Shown here: one piece after another, positions 1 through 7,728 of the stretch
Position numbering within the stretch: position 1 is the stretch's first letter
How the letters are laid out: every line of letters starts with the position of its first letter
From: a virus
Strand: one strand, 5' to 3'
Virus record (IMG/VR): IMGVR_UViG_3300003322_000128
Span: 1-64,000 of that record
Length of the DNA stretch: 64,000 nucleotides
The notes under the pieces: generated by a model
Database searches by the model: none
What the model was told of the DNA's origin: nothing
What the model saw: the letters and a program-made list of their open reading frames with translations, nothing else
Position numbers and translations under genes: made by a program

Positions 1-116
1 ATATCTCAAAGTCTATCATTATCAACAAGGAAAAGACACCGTTTGACAAGTACGCATATAAGGTGTTTAATCAGGACTGTGATTCAGTAATCGATGAAGT
101 TTTGGAGTCTCTGTGA
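1..116 (+). CDS. C-terminal fragment of an unknown protein
   Basis: An open frame enters from the left edge and stops at 114-116. The visible 37 residues are charged and end in an acidic tail (VIDEVLESL). The gene is truncated by the window, so its family cannot be judged. The next small gene starts inside its stop codon (GTGA overlap), as in a translationally coupled operon. Confidence 0.65.
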   Translation, partial: ISKSIIINKEKTPFDKYAYKVFNQDCDSVIDEVLESL

Positions 117-229
117 GAATTTATAAGGTCCATAAGAGTTTGCCATGTTCTATAAGATTTAGCCGTAGACCTTCAGGACATGTTGAAATCTGTATTTTTC
201 GGTATGTCATTACAACAGAGCCTAAGTGA
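113..229 (+). CDS. Small basic hypothetical protein, 38 aa
   Basis: A GTG start overlaps the upstream stop as GTGA, with GGAG about 8 nt upstream. The product is short and basic, with RFSRRP in the middle. It ends just before the macro-domain gene. I do not recognise the family; overlap and ribosome binding site are the only support. Confidence 0.5.
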   Translation: MRIYKVHKSLPCSIRFSRRPSGHVEICIFRYVITTEPK

Positions 230-237
230 GGTAAGAT

Positions 238-705
238 ATGGTAAAGTATGTCAAGGGTGACGCAACGAAGCCACAGGGTGATGGTAAGAAGATTATCGCT
301 CATGTGTGCAATGATAAGGGTGGCTGGGGAGCTGGATTTGTTCTTGCTTTGAATAAGCTTTCCATGAAGCCACAGAAGTTGTATCGGAATATGTATGAGC
401 GTAGGCGTGATTACTTCCTGCCTCTTGGCGCGACCCAGACTGTTTACTTGTCTGATGACCTGTACGTCTTGAATATGATTGCTCAACATGGTACAGTGAG
501 CAAGTTGAATCCGCAGCCTCTTTGCTATGATGCCCTTGAGATTGCTCTTGAGCAACTTGCTGAGCTTGCAATTGAGCTTGGTGCGACTGTTCATATGCCT
601 CGTATTGGTTGCGGTCTTGCGGGGGGTTCGTGGGATGTGGTAGAATCGATTATCAACCGAACGCTAACGCTGAGGGATGTCGATGTCACAGTCTATGACC
701 TTTGA
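238..705 (+). CDS. Macro domain protein (ADP-ribose binding or hydrolysing)
   Basis: The 155-residue protein is essentially one macro domain. GDAT at residues 7-10 and the glycine-rich HVCNDKGGWGAGF loop from 22 match the adenine/ribose-contacting segments, and PRIGCGLAGG near 119-128 matches the diphosphate-binding loop. The sequence is closest to the Poa1p/ALC1-like type that hydrolyses ADP-ribose-1''-phosphate or removes ADP-ribose from macromolecules; which reaction it performs is inference. GAGG lies just upstream of the ATG. A NADAR protein encoded at 16.4 kb also points to ADP-ribose chemistry. Confidence 0.9.
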   Translation: MVKYVKGDATKPQGDGKKIIAHVCNDKGGWGAGFVLALNKLSMKPQKLYRNMYERRRDYFLPLGATQTVYLSDDLYVLNMIAQHGTVSKLNPQPLCYDALEIALEQLAELAIELGATVHMPRIGCGLAGGSWDVVESIINRTLTLRDVDVTVYDL

Positions 706-919
706 ACAACTTCATTTGTTTGATATTGATATCATTCCGTGGGGTTATTGCTATGATTGCTACACCAAGACGGAGTGGAAGGTTGAGTGGTCTAGGCCAT
801 GGTGCGATGTTTGTAAGAAGCATATAACACCACATAATTGGTCTATGCAAAAGAAGTTTAAGGAGCTTGCCGTAAAGAATAGGTTCCTTAACAAGACTGT
901 TAAAATTGTAGAATGGTAG
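683..919 (+). CDS. Zinc-ribbon-like small protein, 78 aa
   Basis: Two Cys-x-x-Cys pairs (CYDC and CDVCKKH), about 18 residues apart, indicate a zinc ribbon. The C-terminus is basic. The start at 683 is preferred because GAGGG lies 7 nt upstream; an ATG at 677 is possible but has no spacing. It overlaps the end of the macro gene by 23 nt. Function unknown; nucleic-acid or protein binding is the usual role of such ribbons. Confidence 0.7.
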   Translation: MSQSMTFEQLHLFDIDIIPWGYCYDCYTKTEWKVEWSRPWCDVCKKHITPHNWSMQKKFKELAVKNRFLNKTVKIVEW

Positions 920-922
920 ACA

Positions 923-1117
923 ATGCGAGATTTCGTAAATGGTGACAAGGTGGAAGTACTGTCACCACGTGAGGAAAAGGGTGCCCAGGGAATTGTAACT
1001 GAGGTTACTTCTAAGGGATGCACTGTAAGAATTACTAGTTCTGGCCCTAGTTTTAAGATGACCAAGAAGATTGGTGAAGAAATCGGATATCTTAAGAGAA
1101 ATCTTAGGAGAATTTGA
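923..1117 (+). CDS. Small SH3/KOW-like beta protein, 64 aa
   Basis: The sequence starts FVNGDKVEVLSP and continues GAQGIVTEV, the alternating pattern of a KOW/SH3-like barrel. It starts 4 nt after the previous gene and ends with a basic tail. No enzyme motif is visible. It is the last gene before a stem-loop/AAGCTT element. Confidence 0.7.
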   Translation: MRDFVNGDKVEVLSPREEKGAQGIVTEVTSKGCTVRITSSGPSFKMTKKIGEEIGYLKRNLRRI

Positions 1118-1122
1118 TTTTG

Positions 1123-1146
1123 GCGGGGATTCGTCCCCGCAAGCTT
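1123..1146 (+). promoter_or_regulatory. Stem-loop/AAGCTT intergenic element 1
   Basis: Arms GCGGGG (1123-1128) and CCCCGC (1135-1140), 6-nt loop, AAGCTT at 1141-1146. It lies between a stop codon and the rIIA-like gene's ribosome binding site. There is no T tract, so it is not a normal terminator. Confidence 0.85.
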
Positions 1147-1174
1147 TCATTGGTACAACAAAAGGAGATAACCA

Positions 1175-3094
1175 ATGCGACCAAATTCGGCCGTAGCTAC
1201 TCGAATTGGTGACCTTGGTGGAGAAAAGGTTGCCATGTCGTTTGACCAGAACAGTCTTGCTCATATCATGTCTGTTCTGACGGACTTGTATTCTGACCCG
1301 GAGCTTGCTATTGTACGAGAGTACAGCACCAATGCTTGGGATGCACAAGTTCGGGCGGGTGTTACTAGTCCCATTGAAGTTTATACACCAAATTCTCTAA
1401 GCCCTATGTTTAAGGTTAAGGATAATGGTGTTGGAATGAATGCGGATGATATCCGCAAGGTTTATTCTCAGTATGGTGCTTCTACTAAGCGTGATTCTGA
1501 TGAGTTTACAGGAATGCTTGGTCTTGGTTGTAAGGCAGCACTTACTTACACGAATCAGTTCATGGTTAATTCTGTGAAGGATGGAATTCGTACTCAGGTT
1601 GTTGTTTCCCGGACCGAAGATGGTTCTGGTATTATGGAGATTCTTTCTGAGACGGAAACTGATGACAGCAATGGTGTTGAAATCACTGTTCCTGTTAAGA
1701 AGAATAACCTTTTTCACCGCAAGTCTACGGAGTTCTTCAGGTTTTGGCATGAGGGCACTGTCCTTCTTAATGGAGCTGAGCCAGAAAAGATTCAGGGGCG
1801 TAAGCTTACTGATGACCTAATTCTTGTTCCGAACCTTGAGAATGACTTTGTTGTTATGGGTCATGTTGCTTATCCGATTGATAGTGAGCATGCAATTCAT
1901 CGGCGGGACTGGCGTTCCCGTTTTGGTGTTATTGCCAAGGTTCAGATTGGTGATGTAACCTTTACACCATCACGAGAGGCTTTGCAGTATACTATTCGTA
2001 CAGAAAAGACTCTTGATGGGCTGAGGGATAAGTTCGCTCAGAATCTAACTGCGGCGGCGCAGCGCGATATTGACGCCTGTGATAATCACATGGATGCTGC
2101 AAAGGCTTTCTGTGACTGGTCTAAGATTCTTTATGGGCACATTCAGCGTGGACATAAGTTCACTTACATGGATGAGTCTATTCCCACTGAGATTAATATC
2201 AAGGGTGGAATGAATTTCAGACTTCATTATAGTCGCGGTGCTGTTGATGAAGCCCGCTATGAGTCTATTGATTCTCTGACGAATCGTGTGGTAATCTATA
2301 ATTACACGAACGTTGATATCAAGAGTCATAATCGTGAGAAGATTAGGCTGTGGCTTAGTCAGAGTTCCGTTCCTCAAACAAATGTAATTCTTGTTGTGGA
2401 TGAACTTCCTGAGATTTTTGGTAAGTGGGTTAGTGATGAACACACATACGATTGGGAAGATGTAAAGAAGGTTAAGGCTGCTCGACAGACTGTTGAGAGG
2501 ACTGAGCCAACTTATGATGTCTATACTTCTGCGGGATTCCGGTCAATGACACTCAGTACCATTGGTGATGAAAAGGTCAAGGCTATGATTTCTTCAGCTA
2601 AGTTGAAGGAGCTTGACCGAAACTTCATTAGTTGGCTGCGCAAGGAATTTCCAGACATGCACGTTGTGCGACTTGCCAGCAATCGATGGGATAAGTTGCG
2701 GCGGGAACGAAAGAACGTCACCACGGTTCATGAGGTTCTTGTGAAGCACTACAAGAATGTGGTAGACTCTCTTACAGAGGACGACAAGATTTACATGATG
2801 TTGGATTACAACTCAAAGTACATCCTGCCGAATTTGGACGAGTCTGAAGTTCATGACCCCATGCTTGCTAAGATGATTAGGGCTAGCAAGACGCTGGTTG
2901 AATCTGATAATGTTAAGAAGTATCAGGCTGCCAGGACTATGGTGCTGCAATTTGAGTACCTTGATGAAGTTGACCTTGGCGAGATTTATCAGCCATTTGA
3001 AAAGTATCCGCTTCTTAACGCCTTGAATCGTCATGACTACGAAACGTCACGCAATCATGCAATTCAGTATGTGAACATGGTTTACGCGATGTAA
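1175..3094 (+). CDS. rIIA: rIIA-like protein (GHKL ATPase fold)
   Basis: The 639-residue protein has a GHKL ATP-binding N-terminus: REYSTNAWDA near 48-57 (N box), DNGVGM at 83-88 (G1) and GLGCKA at 116-121 (G2). This is the arrangement in T4 rIIA and its relatives. rIIA proteins associate with the membrane or genome and counter host exclusion systems such as RexAB; here the role is inferred from homology. AAAGGAG precedes the ATG. An rIIB-like gene follows after another stem-loop element, as in T4. Confidence 0.88.
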   Translation: MRPNSAVATRIGDLGGEKVAMSFDQNSLAHIMSVLTDLYSDPELAIVREYSTNAWDAQVRAGVTSPIEVYTPNSLSPMFKVKDNGVGMNADDIRKVYSQYGASTKRDSDEFTGMLGLGCKAALTYTNQFMVNSVKDGIRTQVVVSRTEDGSGIMEILSETETDDSNGVEITVPVKKNNLFHRKSTEFFRFWHEGTVLLNGAEPEKIQGRKLTDDLILVPNLENDFVVMGHVAYPIDSEHAIHRRDWRSRFGVIAKVQIGDVTFTPSREALQYTIRTEKTLDGLRDKFAQNLTAAAQRDIDACDNHMDAAKAFCDWSKILYGHIQRGHKFTYMDESIPTEINIKGGMNFRLHYSRGAVDEARYESIDSLTNRVVIYNYTNVDIKSHNREKIRLWLSQSSVPQTNVILVVDELPEIFGKWVSDEHTYDWEDVKKVKAARQTVERTEPTYDVYTSAGFRSMTLSTIGDEKVKAMISSAKLKELDRNFISWLRKEFPDMHVVRLASNRWDKLRRERKNVTTVHEVLVKHYKNVVDSLTEDDKIYMMLDYNSKYILPNLDESEVHDPMLAKMIRASKTLVESDNVKKYQAARTMVLQFEYLDEVDLGEIYQPFEKYPLLNALNRHDYETSRNHAIQYVNMVYAM

Positions 3095-3099
3095 TCGCG

Positions 3100-3122
3100 G
3101 CGGGCTTTATGCCCGCAAGCTT
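3100..3122 (+). promoter_or_regulatory. Stem-loop/AAGCTT intergenic element 2
   Basis: Arms GCGGGC (3100-3105) and GCCCGC (3111-3116), AAGCTT at 3117-3122, followed by CCTAAGAT and an AAGGAG. It separates the rIIA-like and rIIB-like genes. Confidence 0.85.
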
Positions 3123-3149
3123 CCTAAGATATCTAATAAGGAGTAATAA

Positions 3150-4109
3150 ATGAGTTTTCCATTTAGCATCTTCCGTTTCTCTGAGTCCGATGAAGTTAAT
3201 CTGACTGCATTCATTGATGGAGAGATGTATTCTTGCACAAGCGGTCATGACAATTATGACCGCATTAAGGAAATGTGCGAAGCGGGCGATGCTTCTGTTG
3301 TTGCCCTGTTCGATGTTTCTGCTGCTGAAGAGCGTTTTCGGCGGCTTTCTGAGCGGGTTTCCATCAGTGGTGGCGTTATCTACTTTGATGGTGAGCCAGT
3401 AAACAATGCTCTAACCGAGCAGGTTGTTCGATTCATTAATGAGGGTGTTGAAGACTTCAATCCTCTGATTCTCTTTTTCGAGAAGGTTCAGACGAATCCA
3501 AATCCTCACAGCCGTGAGCAGCTTTACCGTTGGCTTAACGACAGGTCTTTCACGATTAACCCGGACGGCAACATTCTTGCTTACAAGGGCGTCCGGAAGG
3601 TTGGCGATGCTTATGAGAGCATTCACCACGGTCGTGCTGTTGTAGATGGTGAGGTTCACAATGGTGCCATTCCTAACCCGATTGGCGCGGTTATTGAGAT
3701 GCCTCGCGGAGAAGTTCAGCATGACCCGTCTCGCGGGTGCCATACTGGTCTTCACGCCGGTACGTGGAATTACGCAAGTGGATTTGCTGAGGGTGCAGTT
3801 CTGACTGTCGAGATTAATCCACGGGACGTAGTTTCCGTACCAACGGACTGTCAGGACCAAAAGATGCGCGTTTGCCGGTACACTGTTGTTGAGGTTGTAG
3901 ACCAGGAGCTTCCTGGTGCTCTTCATGGTACGGTTGACACGCCGGATGTTGATGAGTATGATGAAGAGTCTACTGAAGAGGAACTTGGACCAAAGTTTGA
4001 CAACATTCGGAATGTCCAGACGTATCAGCCGGTAGGACATCTGTACACCGTTCCTTATCCTTATGATGAAGATGATGATGACGAGTACGATGCACCCTGG
4101 AATCAGTAA
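3150..4109 (+). CDS. rIIB: rIIB-like protein
   Basis: The 319-residue protein matches the rIIB pattern: a segment with ENP-like QTNPNPHSREQLYRWL, then FTINPDGNILAYKGVRK, then the conserved block with MPRGEV, DPSRGCHTGLHAGTWNYA. The tail is strongly acidic (EDDDDEYD). It directly follows the rIIA-like gene, the order seen in T4-type phages, and presumably acts with it against host exclusion. Confidence 0.85.
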   Translation: MSFPFSIFRFSESDEVNLTAFIDGEMYSCTSGHDNYDRIKEMCEAGDASVVALFDVSAAEERFRRLSERVSISGGVIYFDGEPVNNALTEQVVRFINEGVEDFNPLILFFEKVQTNPNPHSREQLYRWLNDRSFTINPDGNILAYKGVRKVGDAYESIHHGRAVVDGEVHNGAIPNPIGAVIEMPRGEVQHDPSRGCHTGLHAGTWNYASGFAEGAVLTVEINPRDVVSVPTDCQDQKMRVCRYTVVEVVDQELPGALHGTVDTPDVDEYDEESTEEELGPKFDNIRNVQTYQPVGHLYTVPYPYDEDDDDEYDAPWNQ

Positions 4110-4117
4110 TTGATTCC

Positions 4118-4141
4118 GCCCCCTGAATTGGGGGCAAGCTT
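4118..4141 (+). promoter_or_regulatory. Stem-loop/AAGCTT intergenic element 3
   Basis: Arms GCCCCC (4118-4123) and GGGGGC (4130-4135), AAGCTT at 4136-4141, then TCTAATAAAGGAG. It lies just after the rIIB-like stop. Confidence 0.85.
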
Positions 4142-4160
4142 TCTAATAAAGGAGAAGGAA

Positions 4161-4343
4161 ATGCTATTCTACATTCAAGAACGTTCGACTGGAAAGCCTT
4201 GCCGACTCGACAGGGATGATAATATTGTTCCATGCGATGACTTTGCCGATATGGTAATCATTCGTGATATGGAATACGCAAGAGGTCTTGTGGCAAACGA
4301 CTACAGGTTTTGTGCAAGGGTATTCTTCGGGCAGATTATCTAA
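4161..4343 (+). CDS. Hypothetical protein, 60 aa
   Basis: A compact mixed-charge protein beginning MLFYIQERSTGKPCR. The ATG at 4161 is chosen because AAAGGAGAAGGAA precedes it; upstream in-frame codons run through the stem-loop. No family recognised. Confidence 0.7.
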   Translation: MLFYIQERSTGKPCRLDRDDNIVPCDDFADMVIIRDMEYARGLVANDYRFCARVFFGQII

Positions 4344-4355
4344 GGAGGTATATTT

Positions 4356-4517
4356 ATGCGAGAATTTGTACGCAAGCTGATGGATAGGGATTGGTACCCT
4401 GAAGACGATGTTCCAGAATTTTCTACGATTGAAGAAGAGGACTTCTGGAAGCCGGGCGGATGGATTGATAATAGGTCACACTGGCAACAGTATGACGAAA
4501 TGCCATGGAATGGATGA
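4356..4517 (+). CDS. Acidic Trp-rich hypothetical protein, 53 aa
   Basis: An ATG follows AAGGAGG with good spacing. The product is acidic and carries six tryptophans (DWYPEDD, EEDFWKPGGW, HWQQ, MPWNG). It stops 3 nt before the metallophosphoesterase start, consistent with coupled translation. Family unknown. Confidence 0.65.
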   Translation: MREFVRKLMDRDWYPEDDVPEFSTIEEEDFWKPGGWIDNRSHWQQYDEMPWNG

Positions 4518-4520
4518 GTA

Positions 4521-5294
4521 ATGAAGGTTATGGTCCTTGGGGACACACATGGTGAGACTCAGTGGCTGAAGAATATGGTTAATAAGGCCAAGCGAATGGG
4601 TTGTGACCGAATTCTTCAGGTTGGCGATTTTGGTATTTGGACTCACGAAGCAGAGGGTCACCGCTTTCTTGATACTGCAAATGAGGAACTACGACGAAAT
4701 GGTTTGAAGTTGTATTTTCTCGGCGGGAATCATGAAAACTGGGACCACCTCAATTGGTGGGAAAAGAACAACGCGAAGTCTTATCACGGACACGTATATG
4801 TTAGGTCTCACATTCTTTATACCGGGCGAGTTAATCGTTGGGTATGGGGAGAAAAGGGTTCTGAGAAAGTTTTTCAGGTTGTAGGTGGTGCTGTTTCTGT
4901 AGACAAGAATCATCGTACAGTTGGAAAGACTCTGTGGCTTGATGAGGAAATTCCTGAGCGGGTTGTTTATGGACTTGAGAAGGCTAACCGTCCATGTGAT
5001 TATCTGTTCACACACGATGCACCTACCTGTGTTCCGATGAGCAATTTGAAGCCTGACATTGATTCTGCTAGGCATCGTGGATATATGGACCGAATTGGGC
5101 GGGCTACCCGGCCGAACCTTTGGTTCCATGGCCACTATCATAAGTGGATGGAATATTCCTTTATGCACCAGCAGGGCTATTCATTTGTTTATGGGCTTGA
5201 CCGCGATTTCCAATTTTACAGTTATGTGATTTTGGACACAGATTCTGATAGCGTAAAGATGGCAACTGGCAAGGTTATCGAGCACGGGAATTGA
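4521..5294 (+). CDS. Calcineurin-like metallophosphoesterase, 257 aa
   Basis: The metal-binding motifs occur in order: GDTHG (7-11), GDFG (36-39), GGNHE (68-72), a THDAP segment and a C-terminal HGHYH. This is the binuclear-metal phosphoesterase fold. The substrate cannot be told; phage relatives act on nucleic acid ends, nucleotides or phosphoproteins. A second metallophosphoesterase of a different subtype is encoded at 28641. Confidence 0.9.
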   Translation: MKVMVLGDTHGETQWLKNMVNKAKRMGCDRILQVGDFGIWTHEAEGHRFLDTANEELRRNGLKLYFLGGNHENWDHLNWWEKNNAKSYHGHVYVRSHILYTGRVNRWVWGEKGSEKVFQVVGGAVSVDKNHRTVGKTLWLDEEIPERVVYGLEKANRPCDYLFTHDAPTCVPMSNLKPDIDSARHRGYMDRIGRATRPNLWFHGHYHKWMEYSFMHQQGYSFVYGLDRDFQFYSYVILDTDSDSVKMATGKVIEHGN

Positions 5295-5299
5295 GTCAT

Positions 5300-5328
5300 T
5301 TGCCATTTGAAAATAAACCTTCTATAAT
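5300..5328 (+). promoter_or_regulatory. Sigma70-type promoter
   Basis: TTGCCA (5300-5305), a 17-bp spacer and a perfect TATAAT (5323-5328). A small GGAGG/CCTCC hairpin sits in the 5' leader before an AAGGAGGTG ribosome binding site. It drives the gene at 5382. Confidence 0.8.
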
Positions 5329-5381
5329 TGACTTTATGGAGGTTGAAGCCTCCGAAAGTTTGAAGGAGGTGTAACATTCAA

Positions 5382-5819
5382 ATGGCAAATGATGAAAAGG
5401 CTCCAGAGTCACGTATCCTTTCTAAGGAAGAGCGTGCTGAGGCACTAAAGGCTTCTGATGCTAAGGCTGCAAAGCAGGAGTACAAGCCTTACACGTCAGT
5501 TGACGCCGTTGAACCACATGGTCCACATGGTGTTGAGGAGGCTGCCGCTAAGCGTGCTAAGGATGCTGGTGTGACTGACCCTGCCTTCGTTAATTACGAA
5601 GAGGCTCTAGAGAATTACCAGGCCCGTCCTGACGTTGAGCCACTAAATGAGCGTCGTGCTCGTGAGGGTGGTCGTGATTTCAACGCAGCTTCATTCCGTC
5701 GTGAGGTTGGAGGAACGGACAATGCAGGAGTAACCACTTCTGAGGACGTTTCTACAGATTCTGATGACGACAAGACAGCAAACAAGACTTCCGCTGTTCG
5801 TAAGCCTGCATCTAAGTAA
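5382..5819 (+). CDS. Disordered, highly charged hypothetical protein, 145 aa
   Basis: The protein lacks hydrophobic segments. It is rich in Ala, Glu, Lys and Asp and ends in a low-complexity Ser/Thr/Asp/Lys tail (VSTDSDDDK). It has its own strong promoter and a very strong AAGGAGGTG ribosome binding site, which suggests high expression. No domain recognised; an internal virion or DNA-associated protein is possible but not shown. Confidence 0.75.
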   Translation: MANDEKAPESRILSKEERAEALKASDAKAAKQEYKPYTSVDAVEPHGPHGVEEAAAKRAKDAGVTDPAFVNYEEALENYQARPDVEPLNERRAREGGRDFNAASFRREVGGTDNAGVTTSEDVSTDSDDDKTANKTSAVRKPASK

Positions 5820-5837
5820 GTCTAAGAAGTTTGGTGA

Positions 5838-5877
5838 AAACCCGGTGTTGACAAAGCGCCGGGTTTTTGCTTATACT
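5838..5877 (+). promoter_or_regulatory. Overlapping terminator and promoter
   Basis: AAACCCGG (5838-5845) pairs with CCGGGTTT (5859-5866), followed by Ts: an intrinsic terminator for the gene at 5382. Its loop holds TTGACA (5848-5853), the -35 of a promoter with TATACT at 5872-5877 (18-bp spacer). The downstream unit is thus started from inside the upstream terminator. Confidence 0.75.
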
Positions 5878-5895
5878 AGAAAGCCAGGAGGGAAA

Positions 5896-5946
5896 ATGAA
5901 CTGGTGGTGTAAGAACTGTCATCTATGTGGAAGGCCAAAGGAATGA
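5896..5946 (+). CDS. 16-aa Cys-rich leader peptide
   Basis: An ATG preceded by CAGGAGG encodes MNWWCKNCHLCGRPKE, with three cysteines spaced like a zinc knuckle. Its stop overlaps the next ATG as ATGA, so it probably feeds ribosomes into the downstream gene. It could be a regulatory leader; a similar 15-aa peptide is at 34333. Confidence 0.5.
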   Translation: MNWWCKNCHLCGRPKE

Positions 5947-6227
5947 AGTACCAAGAGGCTGTCAGAGTTTGGGGAGCAAAGAGACTTTCAACAGACAAGA
6001 GGCATGTTAACCCTGATGATGTCATGGTATTCATGGACTTTGATGAAGGATTCGCGTGTTGCGGTGGAACCCAAGAAGGCTGTTATTGTTCTTATGCATA
6101 TGGTCCTTCAGCAAATGTGGTAATTTCTGCCGGGAATTTGAGGGAGACCATCAATGTAGAAGACTTCAACTTTGTTGAAGTTGTAGGAGAAATTGTCAAG
6201 GCTGCCGATGGCATCTTGACAGACTAG
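5943..6227 (+). CDS. Hypothetical protein with Cys cluster, 94 aa
   Basis: The start is the ATG overlapping the leader-peptide stop; an upstream ATG at 5925 is less likely. A cysteine cluster (CCGGTQEGCYC) near residues 39-49 suggests metal binding. It ends 13 bp before a tRNA gene, so its mRNA is probably cleaved there by tRNA processing. Confidence 0.7.
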   Translation: MKYQEAVRVWGAKRLSTDKRHVNPDDVMVFMDFDEGFACCGGTQEGCYCSYAYGPSANVVISAGNLRETINVEDFNFVEVVGEIVKAADGILTD

Positions 6228-6240
6228 GGCTTAGGCCCAT

Positions 6241-6315
6241 AACCCGGTAGCTCAGTTGGTTTAGAGCAGCTTCCTTTTAAGTTGCAGGTCGTGGGTTCAA
6301 GTCCCACTCGGGTTA
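6241..6315 (+). tRNA. tRNA-Lys (TTT)
   Basis: Acceptor AACCCGG/TCGGGTT, D stem GCTC/GAGC, anticodon loop CTTTTAA and T arm GTGGG/CCCAC with TTCAAGT. The 75 bases plus U33 and position fix the anticodon TTT. The anticodon stem (GCTTC/GTTGC) has two T-T mismatches. No CCA is encoded. Confidence 0.88.
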
Positions 6316-6318
6316 CTC

Positions 6319-6348
6319 TTGACACAGACGTGTCAACTTTGTTAAAAT
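6319..6348 (+). promoter_or_regulatory. Promoter with a palindromic -35 region
   Basis: TTGACA (6319-6324), 18-bp spacer, TAAAAT (6343-6348). The -35 lies in an inverted repeat TTGACAC/GTGTCAA (6319-6336) with a 4-bp centre, which looks like an operator. It serves the WhiB operon. Confidence 0.7.
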
Positions 6349-6385
6349 ACTTGTATGATGCAAATTGAACGAAAGGTAAAGACCT

Positions 6386-6619
6386 ATGCCTAATCTTGGT
6401 TACAAGGCGGCACACCGATTTGTCCGTGAGCAGCGTTCGCTTGGAAACAACGTTCGTTGGGATGGATGGGATATGGTGTTTTGGAAGCCAACGCGCCATG
6501 GCTTCAACAGTGTTAACGGAGCATTTCTTAACGGCCGATGGGGCGTTGAGAGCAGGATTTCCGTTGATACTGACGGTGTGTGGAAGGTCCCTAATAAGAA
6601 TGTCAAGTCTTCTCGATGA
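6386..6619 (+). CDS. Hypothetical protein, 77 aa
   Basis: A basic, Trp-containing protein (NNVRWDGWDMVFWKP) behind a GAAAGG ribosome binding site, about 30 nt from the promoter. Its 3' end overlaps the WhiB gene by 20 nt. I do not recognise it; it may be translated to feed the WhiB start. Confidence 0.65.
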   Translation: MPNLGYKAAHRFVREQRSLGNNVRWDGWDMVFWKPTRHGFNSVNGAFLNGRWGVESRISVDTDGVWKVPNKNVKSSR

Positions 6620-6914
6620 ATTTGGACTAGACCCTGACGATTTTGAATGGCAAGACTTGGCCTTGTGTGCTAATATGCCTACATCATTCTTTTACGATAA
6701 ATATGAGACTGATGAAGAAACGGCAAAGGCAACTGACCAAGTCTGCCTTCATTGTCCAGTAATGAAACGGTGTTTCTTTGCAGGTGCAGACGGAGAGCAC
6801 GGTGTTTGGGGCGGGGTTTATTGGAATGGTGCTGGAAATCCAGAAAAGAATAGAAACTCTCACAAAACCCAAGAAATTTGGGATGAGATTCAAAGTGTGG
6901 TGAAAAACACATGA
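6600..6914 (+). CDS. whiB: WhiB-like [4Fe-4S] transcription factor, 104 aa
   Basis: The WhiB signature is complete: Cys23 (LCANM), then CLHCPVMKRC giving Cys49, Cys52 and Cys58, then the GVWGG turn at 68-72. WhiB proteins bind a redox/NO-sensitive [4Fe-4S] cluster and act with region 4 of the principal sigma factor. They are confined to actinobacteria and their phages, where they alter host division and transcription. An upstream start near 6396 would overlap the previous gene fully, so the ATG at 6600 is preferred. Confidence 0.92.
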   Translation: MSSLLDEFGLDPDDFEWQDLALCANMPTSFFYDKYETDEETAKATDQVCLHCPVMKRCFFAGADGEHGVWGGVYWNGAGNPEKNRNSHKTQEIWDEIQSVVKNT

Positions 6915-7165
6915 CAAAATACACCACTGAGATTCAGAGAATCTTCAAGGGTTTTAAGCCACCTTATCCAAATTTTATTGTAGATATTGTTGAATTCAAT
7001 GATTATCTCTCTTTGAGAGTGTATAAAGACAACATTGAGTCATTTAGTGAGTCGCAGAAAGTAGCACTTGCAGAATATCTCTACAGGGTTAGAGATGCTA
7101 TTAGGTCCGAAGTCAACTGCCACATTGAGGGAGTTACCAATGCACCACCTTCTAGAAGAAACTGA
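6911..7165 (+). CDS. Hypothetical protein, 84 aa
   Basis: Starts with an ATGA overlap on the WhiB stop, so it is in the same operon. The sequence is amphipathic with a helical C-terminal half. No family recognised. Confidence 0.7.
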   Translation: MTKYTTEIQRIFKGFKPPYPNFIVDIVEFNDYLSLRVYKDNIESFSESQKVALAEYLYRVRDAIRSEVNCHIEGVTNAPPSRRN

Positions 7166-7334
7166 CCGAATGACCCGGATTCATATGATTGATGAGAATG
7201 TTCCGGGTTGGCTTATCCAAGAGAACGCATTTTTTTCGCGGGTCGCGTATGACTACCTTGGACACCATTATGAAATTGACGTTCTCAATGATGATTACAT
7301 TGTTGTAGAACAGATTGGATATGAAAGCGATTGA
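7140..7334 (+). CDS. Acidic hypothetical protein, 64 aa
   Basis: The ATG at 7140 has GAGGGAG 7 nt upstream; farther upstream in-frame starts lie deep in the previous gene. It overlaps the preceding gene by 26 nt. The C-terminal half (HHYEIDVLNDDYIVVEQIG) is beta-like. Function unknown. Confidence 0.65.
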   Translation: MHHLLEETDRMTRIHMIDENVPGWLIQENAFFSRVAYDYLGHHYEIDVLNDDYIVVEQIGYESD

Positions 7335-7570
7335 GCGAAGTAGTATGCTACTGTTGTGGGGAGCAGCGCCATGAACTACGTGCGCACAAATCAAAACTTA
7401 TTGCCGACAAAAAGTATATGTTCTGTTCTAAGTGTAAGGCTGCTGGTCATGAGCCTCGCTATGTTCTGATTCTTGTGGCCAGGGCGGAAGGAACAAATTC
7501 TGTTGCAGAATTTATTAGAGGCGGAAAGTATTGTGGGCAGGCTATTCTTGGGCGCGAGATGATTCCCTGA
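7331..7570 (+). CDS. Zinc-ribbon protein, 79 aa
   Basis: The start is TTG in a TTGA overlap with the previous stop. CYCCGE near the N-terminus and FCSKC 25 residues later form a zinc ribbon. It closes the operon that begins at 6386. The role is unknown; zinc ribbons are very common among this phage's small proteins. Confidence 0.65.
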   Translation: MSEVVCYCCGEQRHELRAHKSKLIADKKYMFCSKCKAAGHEPRYVLILVARAEGTNSVAEFIRGGKYCGQAILGREMIP

Positions 7571-7601
7571 CAATTGAAAAACGGGCGGGTTTTCCCGTCA
7601 A

Positions 7602-7678
7602 CCCCGGTTAGCTTAACTGGCAAAAGCGGCGTAGTTATAATACGTTGGTTGTGGGTTCGAATCCCGCACTGGGGACCA
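7602..7678 (+). tRNA. tRNA-Ile (TAT), CCA encoded
   Basis: Acceptor CCCCGGT/ACTGGGG, D stem GCTT/AAGC, anticodon stem GCGTA/TACGT with loop GTTATAA, T arm with TTCGAAT. The anticodon is TAT, which would read ATA, a very rare codon in Streptomyces. The 3' CCA (7676-7678) is encoded. Confidence 0.88.
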
Positions 7679-7692
7679 TAATAAATACGTAA

Positions 7693-7722
7693 TTGGACAT
7701 TTAAGTATTGCCAAGTTATACT
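7693..7722 (+). promoter_or_regulatory. Promoter for a leaderless gene
   Basis: TTGGAC (7693-7698), 18-bp spacer, TATACT (7717-7722). The next gene's ATG begins 7 nt after the -10, where transcription would start, and no ribosome binding site is present. Confidence 0.65.
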
Positions 7723-7728
7723 TTTAAT

